DNA from: Serratia proteamaculans
GTDB lineage: Bacteria; Pseudomonadota; Gammaproteobacteria; Enterobacterales; Enterobacteriaceae
Direction of reading: 5' to 3'
NCBI RefSeq assembly: GCF_013337185.1
Contig: NZ_SWDE01000001.1
Span: 558,001-622,000, forward strand
DNA: 64,000 bases
Under the pieces are notes generated by a model. It was not told where the DNA came from. It worked only from the letters and a program-made list of their open reading frames with translations, and made no database searches. Below, piece by piece: positions 56,317-64,000 of the stretch (its first letter is position 1; each line of letters begins with the position of its first letter). Both the position numbers and the translations under genes were made by a program.

Positions 56317-57978
56317 ATGTTATTACTCAGAGCAAGAACTGCCACGATCAACAACATCACCTTCTTTGCCGACGACTCCGATGACAAGCAGTTCTGGTAT
56401 TTGCCCGGTGATATCCATATCGCAGAAAAAGACGGGAGACCGATTTTTTCATTGATCAAATACACTGGTGACGGCAGCGGTCAGCAAGGGGGTTACATCA
56501 ACTTCGAGGTCAATACCTCGATCGATGCCAGCGAGTTGGACGCTGCATTTAACGAGTACCTGCGTAAACTCAAAGTTGATCCGAAAACCGCCCGCAAGGC
56601 CCAGGTGCCGTATGACAAAGGCACGGTAAATTTCTTCGTGCTTGATGTCGGCAGCAATGCCAACGGTGAGTTGATCAGCGCGCAGTGCCCCAGCCTGTTT
56701 GGCAACAATAGTGCCATCTTCAGCGCCAAACTGACGCCGCAGCAGGCGGTGATCCTGGAAGCGGCCTTTAACAAAGCGCAGGCATCGGCGGCCGTGGCCT
56801 ATAACCTCAGCTTTACCGGCATCACCCCAGCGTTAAAGGTCGAGGTAGAAGCCAAATTTGAAAGCATCTACAAAGAGTTCGACCTTAAATTTGGCGCCAA
56901 TATCCCGATCCCGGTGGAAACCCCGGCCAGTTTTTGGCTGGGCTTTGACAGCGTGATCAAAAAACTGCAGCAGGATCAGAAGTTGATCATCAAGGTCACC
57001 GAGAGCATGCCGAGCGAGGAGGAAGCCAAAGAGAAAGAATGGGCGCTGCAGTTTGTCAAAGAGGAGATCCTGAAAAGCTTCTTCACCGCATCGCTCAAAC
57101 CCAATGATGACAGCAATACTCAGGCCAAATCAGCCAGCGACTCCATCCTGGAATCTCTGCTCGCCAGCGGTAAAGAAGACGGTGAGGAAGGCGGCAAAGG
57201 CGGGCTGTTCCCCAGTGCCTCGCTGGAAATAAAACTGGTGCGCATCGAAGAAACCAAAAGCCTGAACTTCAACTACACCTCATCAAAAGCCCTCAGCCAG
57301 TCGGCGGTACCGCAAAACTTTATCGGCAGCGACATTCTGCGCGCCAAAAAAGAGCCGCCTTACTTTATTGAAGTTAACGTTAACGATCCTTTCTTCCAGA
57401 AAATCGACTTTACCGTGCTGGGGCCGGATGGTTTTGACGAATACGGCATCAAGGCCGCTACCTTCAAAATCGAATATAACAAACAGGTTTATACCGCCGA
57501 ACCGTTTGTCACCGACGACGGTAAATGGAGCAAGACCATTTCGCGCAGCCCTGACAGAAATGAGCTGTTTGTGATCAACAGCGAATATGCCTTCAAGTCT
57601 GCCGCCACCACCGGCTGGGAAGGTAGCACCAGCTACAAGCAGCCGTCGGCTTCAGCTTCAACCCTGCTGAATTTGGATCCTGGAGCGGTGCTGACCTTCA
57701 ACGAGATCTCCATCTTCCTCGACCGGAAATTCTCCTGGGAGAATTACAATCAGGTGATCGTCGAACTGACTTACCTGGACGACAAACAAAGTCGCAAAAC
57801 CAAGAAGTACCAGTTTAATCCGGATAAAACCGAGGAGCAGACCTTTAAGTACCGCTGCCTGACTGAGAAGCCCTGGACGGTCGATTACAAAATCACTTAC
57901 CTGCTGGTCGGTGGTGACAGTGTCACGCGTGATGGCAGCGAGAATCCGCCGGCCATTGTTATTCCGGCCGTGGCATAG
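56317..57978 (+). CDS. Beta-rich protein of the operon family (553 residues), function unknown
   Basis: Shared module at about residues 24-66 (FWYLPGDIHIAEKDGRPIFSLIKYT, given in part; then GGYINF). It is the closest sister of the 713-residue protein: both have the module and the NDPF[FY]Q motif (here VNVNDPFFQKIDFTVLG near residue 355). An acidic, low-complexity insert (KEDGEEGGKGG) separates two halves. It starts 9 bp after the previous gene. Confidence 0.75.
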   Translation: MLLLRARTATINNITFFADDSDDKQFWYLPGDIHIAEKDGRPIFSLIKYTGDGSGQQGGYINFEVNTSIDASELDAAFNEYLRKLKVDPKTARKAQVPYDKGTVNFFVLDVGSNANGELISAQCPSLFGNNSAIFSAKLTPQQAVILEAAFNKAQASAAVAYNLSFTGITPALKVEVEAKFESIYKEFDLKFGANIPIPVETPASFWLGFDSVIKKLQQDQKLIIKVTESMPSEEEAKEKEWALQFVKEEILKSFFTASLKPNDDSNTQAKSASDSILESLLASGKEDGEEGGKGGLFPSASLEIKLVRIEETKSLNFNYTSSKALSQSAVPQNFIGSDILRAKKEPPYFIEVNVNDPFFQKIDFTVLGPDGFDEYGIKAATFKIEYNKQVYTAEPFVTDDGKWSKTISRSPDRNELFVINSEYAFKSAATTGWEGSTSYKQPSASASTLLNLDPGAVLTFNEISIFLDRKFSWENYNQVIVELTYLDDKQSRKTKKYQFNPDKTEEQTFKYRCLTEKPWTVDYKITYLLVGGDSVTRDGSENPPAIVIPAVA

Positions 57979-57988
57979 GGAACTGACG

Positions 57989-59902
57989 ATGGTCGAACGC
58001 AATACGGTATTACCAGCGGCATGGAACGCCCTGGTAAGCGCCCTGTGTCAGGAGGCGCCCTATTTACGCCGCTCACTGGTGCCCGAAATCGCGCGCTTTA
58101 GCCAGGCACGCCAGGCTTCAGGCTGTTTGTCCGCGGCCTTTAACACCAGTCTGTTGGGGTATAACGGCAGTCCACTGGAGTTCACCGTCTCGTCGTCAAA
58201 ACCGCAGGCGCTTTCCTGCACGCTGGACCCTTTTTTACCACGCTATGCCGAAAATCGTGGGGTTGAGGCTTTTTATCGGCACTACCAGCAAATCACGGAC
58301 TCGCCCGCGCAGGATGATGTAGAGGCCTGTTTGGCTACCATCAGCCAGATGCAGCGCCAGGCGGCCCAACCTCTGCGCTTTGGCTCCTGGCTTGGGCGAA
58401 AATATAGCCCGGAGACGGTTAAAACCAAGGTCTACTCCGAGGTCCCGCCCGACAGTACGGTGGAGATTGTCTGGCCGGATTACCCCGCCGCGGCCTGCCA
58501 ACTGGCCGGCTTGTCACTGCTGATGGTCGGTTATTACCCGCAACAGATCGACTCGCCGCGTGAGTATTACTTCCAGTGGCACAGTGCGCTAATCACTGAA
58601 GCTGATATTGCGGCAGTCATGGCCTTTTTTGACTGTGAACGGCTGTTTCCAGCGCTGGCACCGCTGCTGGAACGTGCCCGGCAACAAACCCTGAGTCGCG
58701 AAGGTTTTCCACCCACCACCTACGGTTTTAGCCTGGTCTATGGCCCCGGAGGTGAACTGGAGAGCTTCACGCTGTTCACCATGGCGGCCAGTTTCTTTGG
58801 TGATAACCCGCGAGTGTTCCCCGCGCTGCAAGCCTTGTTGACACAAAGCCAACAAACCATGCCCTTGTTGCAATGCGTCATGACCGCGCAAGTTCCCCTG
58901 CAGTTCAACGTAGTGGGTTTTTCACTGGATATGCAGGGTCGTCATGCCATCAGCTGCACTTTTAGCCCGCAAAATACCCACTTCGTAGTGCAGCCGCAGC
59001 AACCGATTTCATCCGCCGGCACTAATGAGAATTCCAGCTTAAGCGCGTTACTGAGTCAACAGTGTGCCAGTGGCGCCTTTGCCGCCCATGTCAGAACCCC
59101 GGACGGATGCTGGCATCATGATGAAAACGCCTTTGTGACCGCGCAGGTGCTACGCACTCTGGATCACACCCCGCAGACCGAGCCTTATATCGAGAAGGCG
59201 CTCGACTTTTTAATCGCCTGTGAAACCCGCCCGTGCCATTTCAGCTTTTGGCCGCCCACCGCCCATCCGCCATGGATGGCGAACCAGAGTATCTGCGCCG
59301 ACATTGACGACACCGCGATTATCACCGAGTTGCTGTACAAGTTTGGGCGCATTTCACTGTCACAGGTCGGGGAGACGATTTCGCACATGAACGGCTATCA
59401 GCTACGCCGGGTCGATCCCCGTCAGGCCGCCGAGCAGCACCAATGGGCGGAGTGCCAAAGTTTTCACACCTGGATGAAAGATGATAATGACATCCGCCAG
59501 TTGGATTGCTGCGTGAACACCAATGCGCTGATCCTGCTCCACCGACTTGTGAGCGGCAGCGACGCCGTGTTACCGGCTTACCGGCGCATTATTCAAATGC
59601 TGAATCAGGCGGTGCAATGGAGTGACAACCGTTACGATCGGCTCAGTTCGCTAACGCCCTATTACGCCCACCCCAACGAATGGCGCACGGCCCTTGAGTA
59701 CGCCAGGCTGGCGGGGATCCCGCAACTCACGCCGCTGATTGATGCATTGGCCCACTGGCAATGGCCCGCCGACCAATTGGAAAGCCCACTCTACCGTCGG
59801 CATGACGGGCGCTTCCTCTGGACCTCGTCCTGCCTGAACCAATTCAGAACTCTGGCCCAAACTGAATGCACTGAGGATAACCATGAATACCTTTCTCAAT
59901 GA
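57989..59902 (+). CDS. Putative PT-barrel prenyltransferase-like domain fused to DxDDTA terpene-cyclase-like toroid
   Basis: 637 residues; AGGGAA lies 6 bases before the ATG at 57989. Residues 1-350 show five alpha-alpha-beta-beta units as in ABBA/DMATS prenyltransferases: E64 in NGSPLEFTV, K145/K147/Y149 in ETVKTKVYSEVP, then LLMVGYYPQQ..REYYFQW, YGFSLVYG..SFTLFTMA and FNVVGFSLDM..AISCTF. Residues 370-637 look like an alpha-alpha barrel with ADIDDTA (D438-D441), the acid motif of class II terpene cyclases. Both calls are pattern-based; activity is not shown. No membrane helix. Its end overlaps the next gene by 20 bp. Confidence 0.6.
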   Translation: MVERNTVLPAAWNALVSALCQEAPYLRRSLVPEIARFSQARQASGCLSAAFNTSLLGYNGSPLEFTVSSSKPQALSCTLDPFLPRYAENRGVEAFYRHYQQITDSPAQDDVEACLATISQMQRQAAQPLRFGSWLGRKYSPETVKTKVYSEVPPDSTVEIVWPDYPAAACQLAGLSLLMVGYYPQQIDSPREYYFQWHSALITEADIAAVMAFFDCERLFPALAPLLERARQQTLSREGFPPTTYGFSLVYGPGGELESFTLFTMAASFFGDNPRVFPALQALLTQSQQTMPLLQCVMTAQVPLQFNVVGFSLDMQGRHAISCTFSPQNTHFVVQPQQPISSAGTNENSSLSALLSQQCASGAFAAHVRTPDGCWHHDENAFVTAQVLRTLDHTPQTEPYIEKALDFLIACETRPCHFSFWPPTAHPPWMANQSICADIDDTAIITELLYKFGRISLSQVGETISHMNGYQLRRVDPRQAAEQHQWAECQSFHTWMKDDNDIRQLDCCVNTNALILLHRLVSGSDAVLPAYRRIIQMLNQAVQWSDNRYDRLSSLTPYYAHPNEWRTALEYARLAGIPQLTPLIDALAHWQWPADQLESPLYRRHDGRFLWTSSCLNQFRTLAQTECTEDNHEYLSQ

Positions 59903-61304
59903 CCTGGTGGCACTGAACCAAATTATTCTGCTCAATGCCCGTGAGCAGTTTCCTGACGTTGAGGGTAAAAAGCTACGCTACCGGGCGGCAGCGCTAATGC
60001 GGGAAGACGACCTGACCGCCGAGGTCTGCACCGAAATCGTTTCAGGGGAAACCCGCTACCAGATCGCCACCAGCACCGACGGCAGCAGTTGGCGCATGCA
60101 ACTGGACTTTGCCCTGAATCACAGCATCCCGCAAATTCCCTATGTGGTGCTGAGTTACACCCGCTTTGGCAGCGTCGAAGAGATGATTTTTGACCAGGTC
60201 CTGCTGACACCACAGGAAAATCGCTATCAGGCTCAGCTGGATCTGTACAAGCTGGAGCAACGCGACGCCTTGCTGCAGGCCTTGTCGGATTACGATGCGC
60301 AAACCACGCTGGTGGTGGCAGTCAAAACCGAGCACGGCCTCACCAATACCGTCACCGACCCTAAAGTTTTCTACTTTGCCGAAAACTATTACCCGTACAT
60401 TTACCAGGGCATTGCGCCACCACCGCCGCGCCTGCAGCTGATCCTCACGCCATTGCAGTATCAGCAACTCTGGTATAACTACTATCAGGACTACGTGCGC
60501 AAGAATTACCTTTATTACCTGCCGGATACCTTCCTGCTGGGCACCGATACCGATGGCAAGCCGATGCTGTCAATATCCTTCTCCGCCGGCGAGCACGCCA
60601 CCTCGCTGGGGGAGATCAAAGTGACTTTTGACTACTTCCTGTCGCCCAAGGTGAACCAGGGACGCATCGCCAACGCCACGGCACAGTTTTCACAAATGCA
60701 GTCGGACGCCCGGCTGGCACCCTTCGCCAATGCGGACTCACTGGTGTTGCAGCTGGCATTGCCCGAAGGCAAAACCGAGGAAAAAAATGCGCTGATCAAC
60801 CTGCAAAGCGGCATTGTCGATTCATTCACGCTGCCCGCTCAGCAGTTCGCGCTAATCTGGGACGCGTTATTTGATCGCTCACCGCAAAACCTGTTGTTGA
60901 AAGGCTATCTGGCGGTGCAGTTTATCGGTTTTAACCCGGATAACCTGCCGGTGGTACTGGCGCTGGATGCCAAATATCAGAGTAAGGTACGTGACTTTAT
61001 CAAACAGACGGCACCGGTCGACATCTACAAAACCATTGAATTCAGAAGCGACAGCGGTGCCTACGACCCCTCTGGGCCGCGACCGATCAAACGCATTTTG
61101 GTGAATATCGATAACCAAACCGTCGAATTGAATAAAGATCACCCCAACCATGACGTCACGGTTAAAGTCTCGGCATTGGATCTGATCCTCAACCCGGATA
61201 AAAAGCTGATTTATCATTACGACCTACAGGTTTTCTACGTCGATGGCGGCATGACGCCCTACTACGATAAAACCTCCAGCTTTGAGATCATTTACGTCCC
61301 CTGA
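59883..61304 (+). CDS. Beta-rich protein of the operon family (473 residues), function unknown
   Basis: Not recognised. The shared module occurs mid-protein, at about residues 207-232 (YLYYLPDTFLLGTDTDGKPM), rather than at the N-terminus. A proline run (APPPPRLQL) precedes it. The C-terminal part has the strand pattern of its sisters (ILVNIDNQTVEL, YHYDLQVFYVDGG). No signal peptide. It is the last gene of the run; an inverted repeat follows at 61313. Confidence 0.72.
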   Translation: MNTFLNDLVALNQIILLNAREQFPDVEGKKLRYRAAALMREDDLTAEVCTEIVSGETRYQIATSTDGSSWRMQLDFALNHSIPQIPYVVLSYTRFGSVEEMIFDQVLLTPQENRYQAQLDLYKLEQRDALLQALSDYDAQTTLVVAVKTEHGLTNTVTDPKVFYFAENYYPYIYQGIAPPPPRLQLILTPLQYQQLWYNYYQDYVRKNYLYYLPDTFLLGTDTDGKPMLSISFSAGEHATSLGEIKVTFDYFLSPKVNQGRIANATAQFSQMQSDARLAPFANADSLVLQLALPEGKTEEKNALINLQSGIVDSFTLPAQQFALIWDALFDRSPQNLLLKGYLAVQFIGFNPDNLPVVLALDAKYQSKVRDFIKQTAPVDIYKTIEFRSDSGAYDPSGPRPIKRILVNIDNQTVELNKDHPNHDVTVKVSALDLILNPDKKLIYHYDLQVFYVDGGMTPYYDKTSSFEIIYVP

Positions 61305-61311
61305 GGAGCGA

Positions 61312-61929
61312 TCAGTCTGCTGTTGGCATCTGCAGCAGACTGCGCAGAAACAGCATAATCAACCGGCCCGAGGGATCGCCCCCCCCACGAGTACGTTGCA
61401 AAGCCAACCCGTGCGCCATCGCCATAAAAGCCGCCGCCAGCTCATGGGGTTCCGCGGGCGGCGTCTTACCCACCTGCTGAAACAGCGAGGCTATCACCCC
61501 GCCAATTTTTGCCTGATGGCTATCCCAGACCCTTTGATATTCGACGGCGAAGGCCGGGCTGCGCTGCGCATGCAGTTGCAGCTCTATCGACAGCATGCAC
61601 CAGTCAACCTCCAGATTCAGGGTCGCCGACCAGGCTTCCAGCGCCGCAAATACCTGCTCCGGACTTCCCCCATCATTCTGGGTCAGGCCGGTGAGCTGTG
61701 CCGCCTCCGTTTCCATATGTCGCTGCAACAGTTGCAACAACAGATCCTCCTTGGAAGCGAAATTGGAATAGAACGCCCCCTGTGAATAGCCGGCCTCGCT
61801 GGCAATATCACGGATCGAAGTGCCGCCATAACCGCCGACAATAAATAATTGGCGAGCGGTTTCAATCAGCCGTTCTCGGGTCTGATGTTGGCTCTCCTCA
61901 CGGGTTAAGCGTTTTTTTATCGTTTTCAT
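61312..61929 (-). CDS. TetR-family transcriptional regulator
   Basis: About 205 residues from the ATG at 61929; an earlier in-frame ATG at 61956 is possible. The helix-turn-helix is clear: ARQLFIVGGYGGTSIRDIAS, then AGYSQGAFYSNFASKEDLL. It is convergent with the large operon and divergent from the epimerase gene, which is its likely target. Confidence 0.9.
   Translation of the reverse strand: MKTIKKRLTREESQHQTRERLIETARQLFIVGGYGGTSIRDIASEAGYSQGAFYSNFASKEDLLLQLLQRHMETEAAQLTGLTQNDGGSPEQVFAALEAWSATLNLEVDWCMLSIELQLHAQRSPAFAVEYQRVWDSHQAKIGGVIASLFQQVGKTPPAEPHELAAAFMAMAHGLALQRTRGGGDPSGRLIMLFLRSLLQMPTAD
61313..61342. other. Inverted repeat at the end of the large operon
   Basis: A perfect 10-bp stem (CAGTCTGCTG / CAGCAGACTG) with a 10-nt loop, starting 9 bp after the last stop of the operon and inside the 3' end of the convergent TetR gene. 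No T-run, so terminator function is uncertain. Confidence 0.4.
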
Positions 61930-61973
61930 CTGTTTCAACTTTACGCGGGTTGTCACTGCTCCAGTGCATTCAA

Positions 61974-62042
61974 GATATCACTTGATATTTTAAACCTCTA
62001 CCACTAGATTTAGATATCACTTGAACTTTGAAATTCACTTAA
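61974..62042. promoter_or_regulatory. Repeated operator-like motifs between TetR and epimerase genes
   Basis: GATATCACTTGA occurs twice exactly (61974-61985 and 62013-62024), and a degenerate AATTCACTTAA lies at 62032-62042. The first copy also forms a partial dyad with the preceding TCAAG. All lie in the short gap between the divergent starts. Confidence 0.6.
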
Positions 62043-62052
62043 GATTTTAATC

Positions 62053-63075
62053 ATGATGAAAATAGAAACGGCATTTGTCACCGGCGCGACCGGTTTGCTC
62101 GGTAATAATCTGGTGCGTGAGTTGGTCTCTCAAGGGGCCAGGGTCAAAGCTCTGGTTCGTTCCATGGAAAAAGGTCGCCGGCAGTTCGGGGGGATCGAAG
62201 GTGTTGAATTAATCGTAGGCGATATGACTGACGTCGCCGCCTTTGCCGAACACCTGCAAGGTTGCGACATCCTGTTCCATACTGCGGCCTACTTCCGTGA
62301 TAATTACAAGGGCGGTAGCCATTGGCCGAAGCTGAAAGCCATCAACGTCGAGGGTACCAGGCATCTGCTGGAACAGGCTTACCGTGCCGGATTACGTCGT
62401 TTTATCCATACCTCATCCATCGCCGTGCTCAACGGCGAACCGGGCCAGCCGATCGACGAAACCTGTCTGCGACGCCCCGAAGATGCCGATGATTACTACC
62501 GCAGTAAAATAATGGCGGATGAAGAGGTTTTGGCCTTCCTGAATCAGTATCCGGAAATGAACGGCAGCCTGATCTTGCCAGGCTGGATGTGGGGGCCGGG
62601 CGATCTTGGTCCCACCTCTTCCGGTCAGTTAGCCAATGACGTGATGCAGGGCAAATTGCCGGGGCTGGTGACGGGCAGTTTTTCAGTGGTTGACGCGAGA
62701 GATGTGGCACAGGCCATGATACTGGCTGCAGAGCGCGGTCGACGCGGTGAACGTTATCTGGCCGCCGGGCAACACATGACCATGCACCAGTTGGTCCCCT
62801 TGCTGGGAGAGATTGCCGGTGTCAAAACCCCCACCCGCACGCTGCCACTGCCGTTTCTCTACCTGTTGGCGACGCTACAGGAGGCCTACGCCCGCCTCAG
62901 TGGCAAACCGGTGCTACTCAGTCTGGCCACGGTACGCCTGATGGTAAAAGAGGGCAATCGTTCTCATTTTAATCACGCCAAAAGTGAACGTGACCTGGGG
63001 CTGACATTCCGACAGTTGGAACAAACGCTTCAGGATACGGTGGCCTGGTTACGCAATCACCTCAAGCCCGGCTGA
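62053..63075 (+). CDS. NAD-dependent epimerase/dihydroflavonol reductase-like protein
   Basis: 340 residues (the second ATG at 62056 is equally possible). Extended-SDR features: FVTGATGLLGNNLVRELV, an NVEGTRHLLEQA stretch, and the catalytic Tyr-x3-Lys in DDYYRSKIMADE. It resembles dihydroflavonol-4-reductase/3-beta-hydroxysteroid dehydrogenase relatives. The substrate is unknown. Control by the divergent TetR is likely. Confidence 0.8.
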   Translation: MMKIETAFVTGATGLLGNNLVRELVSQGARVKALVRSMEKGRRQFGGIEGVELIVGDMTDVAAFAEHLQGCDILFHTAAYFRDNYKGGSHWPKLKAINVEGTRHLLEQAYRAGLRRFIHTSSIAVLNGEPGQPIDETCLRRPEDADDYYRSKIMADEEVLAFLNQYPEMNGSLILPGWMWGPGDLGPTSSGQLANDVMQGKLPGLVTGSFSVVDARDVAQAMILAAERGRRGERYLAAGQHMTMHQLVPLLGEIAGVKTPTRTLPLPFLYLLATLQEAYARLSGKPVLLSLATVRLMVKEGNRSHFNHAKSERDLGLTFRQLEQTLQDTVAWLRNHLKPG

Positions 63076-63115
63076 TCCGCCAGAGTTTGTCGATTAAGCC
63101 GTTGTGTTTCGAGTT

Positions 63116-63136
63116 AGTCGGCCCAGCCCGCCGACT
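63116..63136. terminator. Weak hairpin between convergent epimerase and MFS genes
   Basis: A 7-bp stem (AGTCGGC / GCCGACT) with a 7-nt loop, 41 bp after the epimerase stop and just past the MFS stop. No T-run. Confidence 0.35.
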
Positions 63137-63139
63137 CAA

Positions 63140-64000
63140 TCACTCCCTACCGTAATCCGCGTCCGGTTTAATAGCGGCAGGTTTTTTGAGGGTCATTACC
63201 AATGCGATGGCTACCAATACGCCAGCCGCCAGGTAAGTCACCCGCATGCCATGGGATATCGCCTCTGCCGTCGCCAGCTTGATATCACCAGTGTTCGCCG
63301 CCAGCATAAACAACGCGCCCATGGCAGAAGCGCCGGTGATCAAACCAAGATTACGTGACAAGTTAACCATGCCGGAGATCACCCCGCGTTGCTCAGGGGC
63401 TGCATGCTTCATCAGCGCGGTATTATTGGCGACCTGAAATAGCGAGTAACCCAGGGTAATCAGGCAGAGGGGAGCCACATAGCCGAGAACGCCCTCACTT
63501 AACAACATCATCGACATCACCCCCGCCCCCAAGGTCATCACGGCGAGCCCCACGGCAGTAATTTTTTGTGCCCCCAGGCGATCCACCAGTCGGCCAGCAG
63601 GCACACCGAACAAAGCGGCAACCAGCGGCCCGGCTGACATCGCCAGCCCGGCCTGTCCCACCGTCAAGCCCAAACCGCGCGTCAGGTAAAATGGCCCCAC
63701 TACCAGCGACGTCATCATCACCGTCATCACCAGTGCGCTCATCATTAACCCACTGCTCAGCCCCGGCTGGCGGAACAGCGCCAGCTGTATCAGAGGCGAT
63801 GCCGTGCTGTTTTCCAGCCGTATAAACAGCCCGGTTCCCAGACCGGCGCAAAGCAACAACAGCAAATTGATGGCACCGAAATCACCCTGTCCCAAGGTCA
63901 TCGACAGCGCGTAGCTGGCCAGCGTCAAACCCAGCAGCAAAGAGCCGGGCAAATCAAACCTGCCGGTGTCCTTTTGCCACTGCGGCGGGTTCCCAGGCAG
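63140..64000 (-). CDS. MFS efflux transporter, DHA2-like, C-terminal part (runs off window)
   Basis: The minus-strand frame is open to the window edge, giving the last ~286 residues. The visible part has about eight hydrophobic helices, with the loop PAGRLVDRLGAQKITAVG and the late-helix pattern of 14-helix EmrB/QacA-type exporters. The text before LPGSLLLGLTL (QWQKDTGRFD) is the hydrophilic central loop. The start codon is outside the window. Confidence 0.85.
   Translation of the reverse strand: MPGNPPQWQKDTGRFDLPGSLLLGLTLASYALSMTLGQGDFGAINLLLLLCAGLGTGLFIRLENSTASPLIQLALFRQPGLSSGLMMSALVMTVMMTSLVVGPFYLTRGLGLTVGQAGLAMSAGPLVAALFGVPAGRLVDRLGAQKITAVGLAVMTLGAGVMSMMLLSEGVLGYVAPLCLITLGYSLFQVANNTALMKHAAPEQRGVISGMVNLSRNLGLITGASAMGALFMLAANTGDIKLATAEAISHGMRVTYLAAGVLVAIALVMTLKKPAAIKPDADYGRE

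Noticed and set aside
49070-57978. Idea that the beta-rich proteins are OrfX/P47-like (TULIP) toxins
   Set aside because: Size and beta content are compatible, but I could not find matching sequence motifs, so the claim is not supported without a structure search.
46851-61304. Idea that the large operon is a contractile injection system, Tc toxin or prophage
   Set aside because: No sheath, tube, baseplate, Rhs/YD-repeat, lysis or integrase-like protein is visible.

Overview
The window is 64 kb of a Gram-negative enterobacterial chromosome and looks like Serratia. The main clues are a serralysin-type RTX metalloprotease (40224-41702), an arsHRBC island, adhP and yqhA, two sigma-54 enhancer-binding proteins with -24/-12 promoters beside them, and a high density of LysR/TetR/transporter pairs. 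Genus-level placement is an inference from gene content. I saw no rRNA, tRNA, CRISPR array, phage structural gene or complete insertion sequence.

Layout. 1-8300: an SDR fragment divergent from a LysR gene, a secreted TAP-like alpha/beta hydrolase, a membrane PQQ dehydrogenase behind a small upstream ORF, and a PAS-GGDEF-EAL protein. 8289-18088: copA behind a CueR-type promoter, a styrene/indole monooxygenase-like flavoprotein, an orphan amino-acid binding protein, then an alcohol-oxidation locus (AcoR-like regulator, sigma-54 promoter, AldB/ExaC-type aldehyde dehydrogenase, convergent adhP). 18668-23792: a UgpCBAE-like importer followed by an ADP-ribose/CDP-alcohol diphosphatase-like phosphoesterase. 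23849-32239: a WYL regulator with a large operator, an M14 amidohydrolase/Lrp pair, an amino-acid ABC system lacking an ATPase plus DDAH, and a LysR/MFS pair. 32285-37250: a three-gene sugar/polyol operon (dehydrogenase, isomerase, binding protein) divergent from a second sigma-54 activator. 37295-41702: arsH divergent from arsRBC, then serralysin. 42000-46333: yqhA, a FabZ-like/SpeE-like/RHH mini-cluster, and an MFS/TetR pair with three operator copies.

The most unusual part is 46851-61304, nine large or medium genes in one direction, with short gaps or overlaps, behind about 500 bp of very AT-rich DNA. Order: a degenerate Nudix-like protein; a protein ending in a Hint (hedgehog/intein) domain; four large beta-rich proteins of no known family (49070, 50818, 52264, 54472); a fifth (56317); a protein that appears to fuse a PT-barrel (ABBA prenyltransferase-like) domain to an alpha-alpha toroid carrying the DxDDTA signature of class II terpene cyclases (57989); and a sixth beta-rich protein (59883). 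All six beta-rich proteins share a recognisable module. None has an obvious signal peptide. I do not recognise this locus as a described system and treat it as the main candidate for a new one, possibly joining autoprocessing and isoprenoid chemistry to a paralogous scaffold.

61312-64000: a TetR gene divergent from an NAD-dependent epimerase/reductase, with repeated operator-like motifs between them, and the 3' part of a DHA2-family MFS efflux gene. All domain calls are from reading motifs in the translations. No database search or structure prediction was run.
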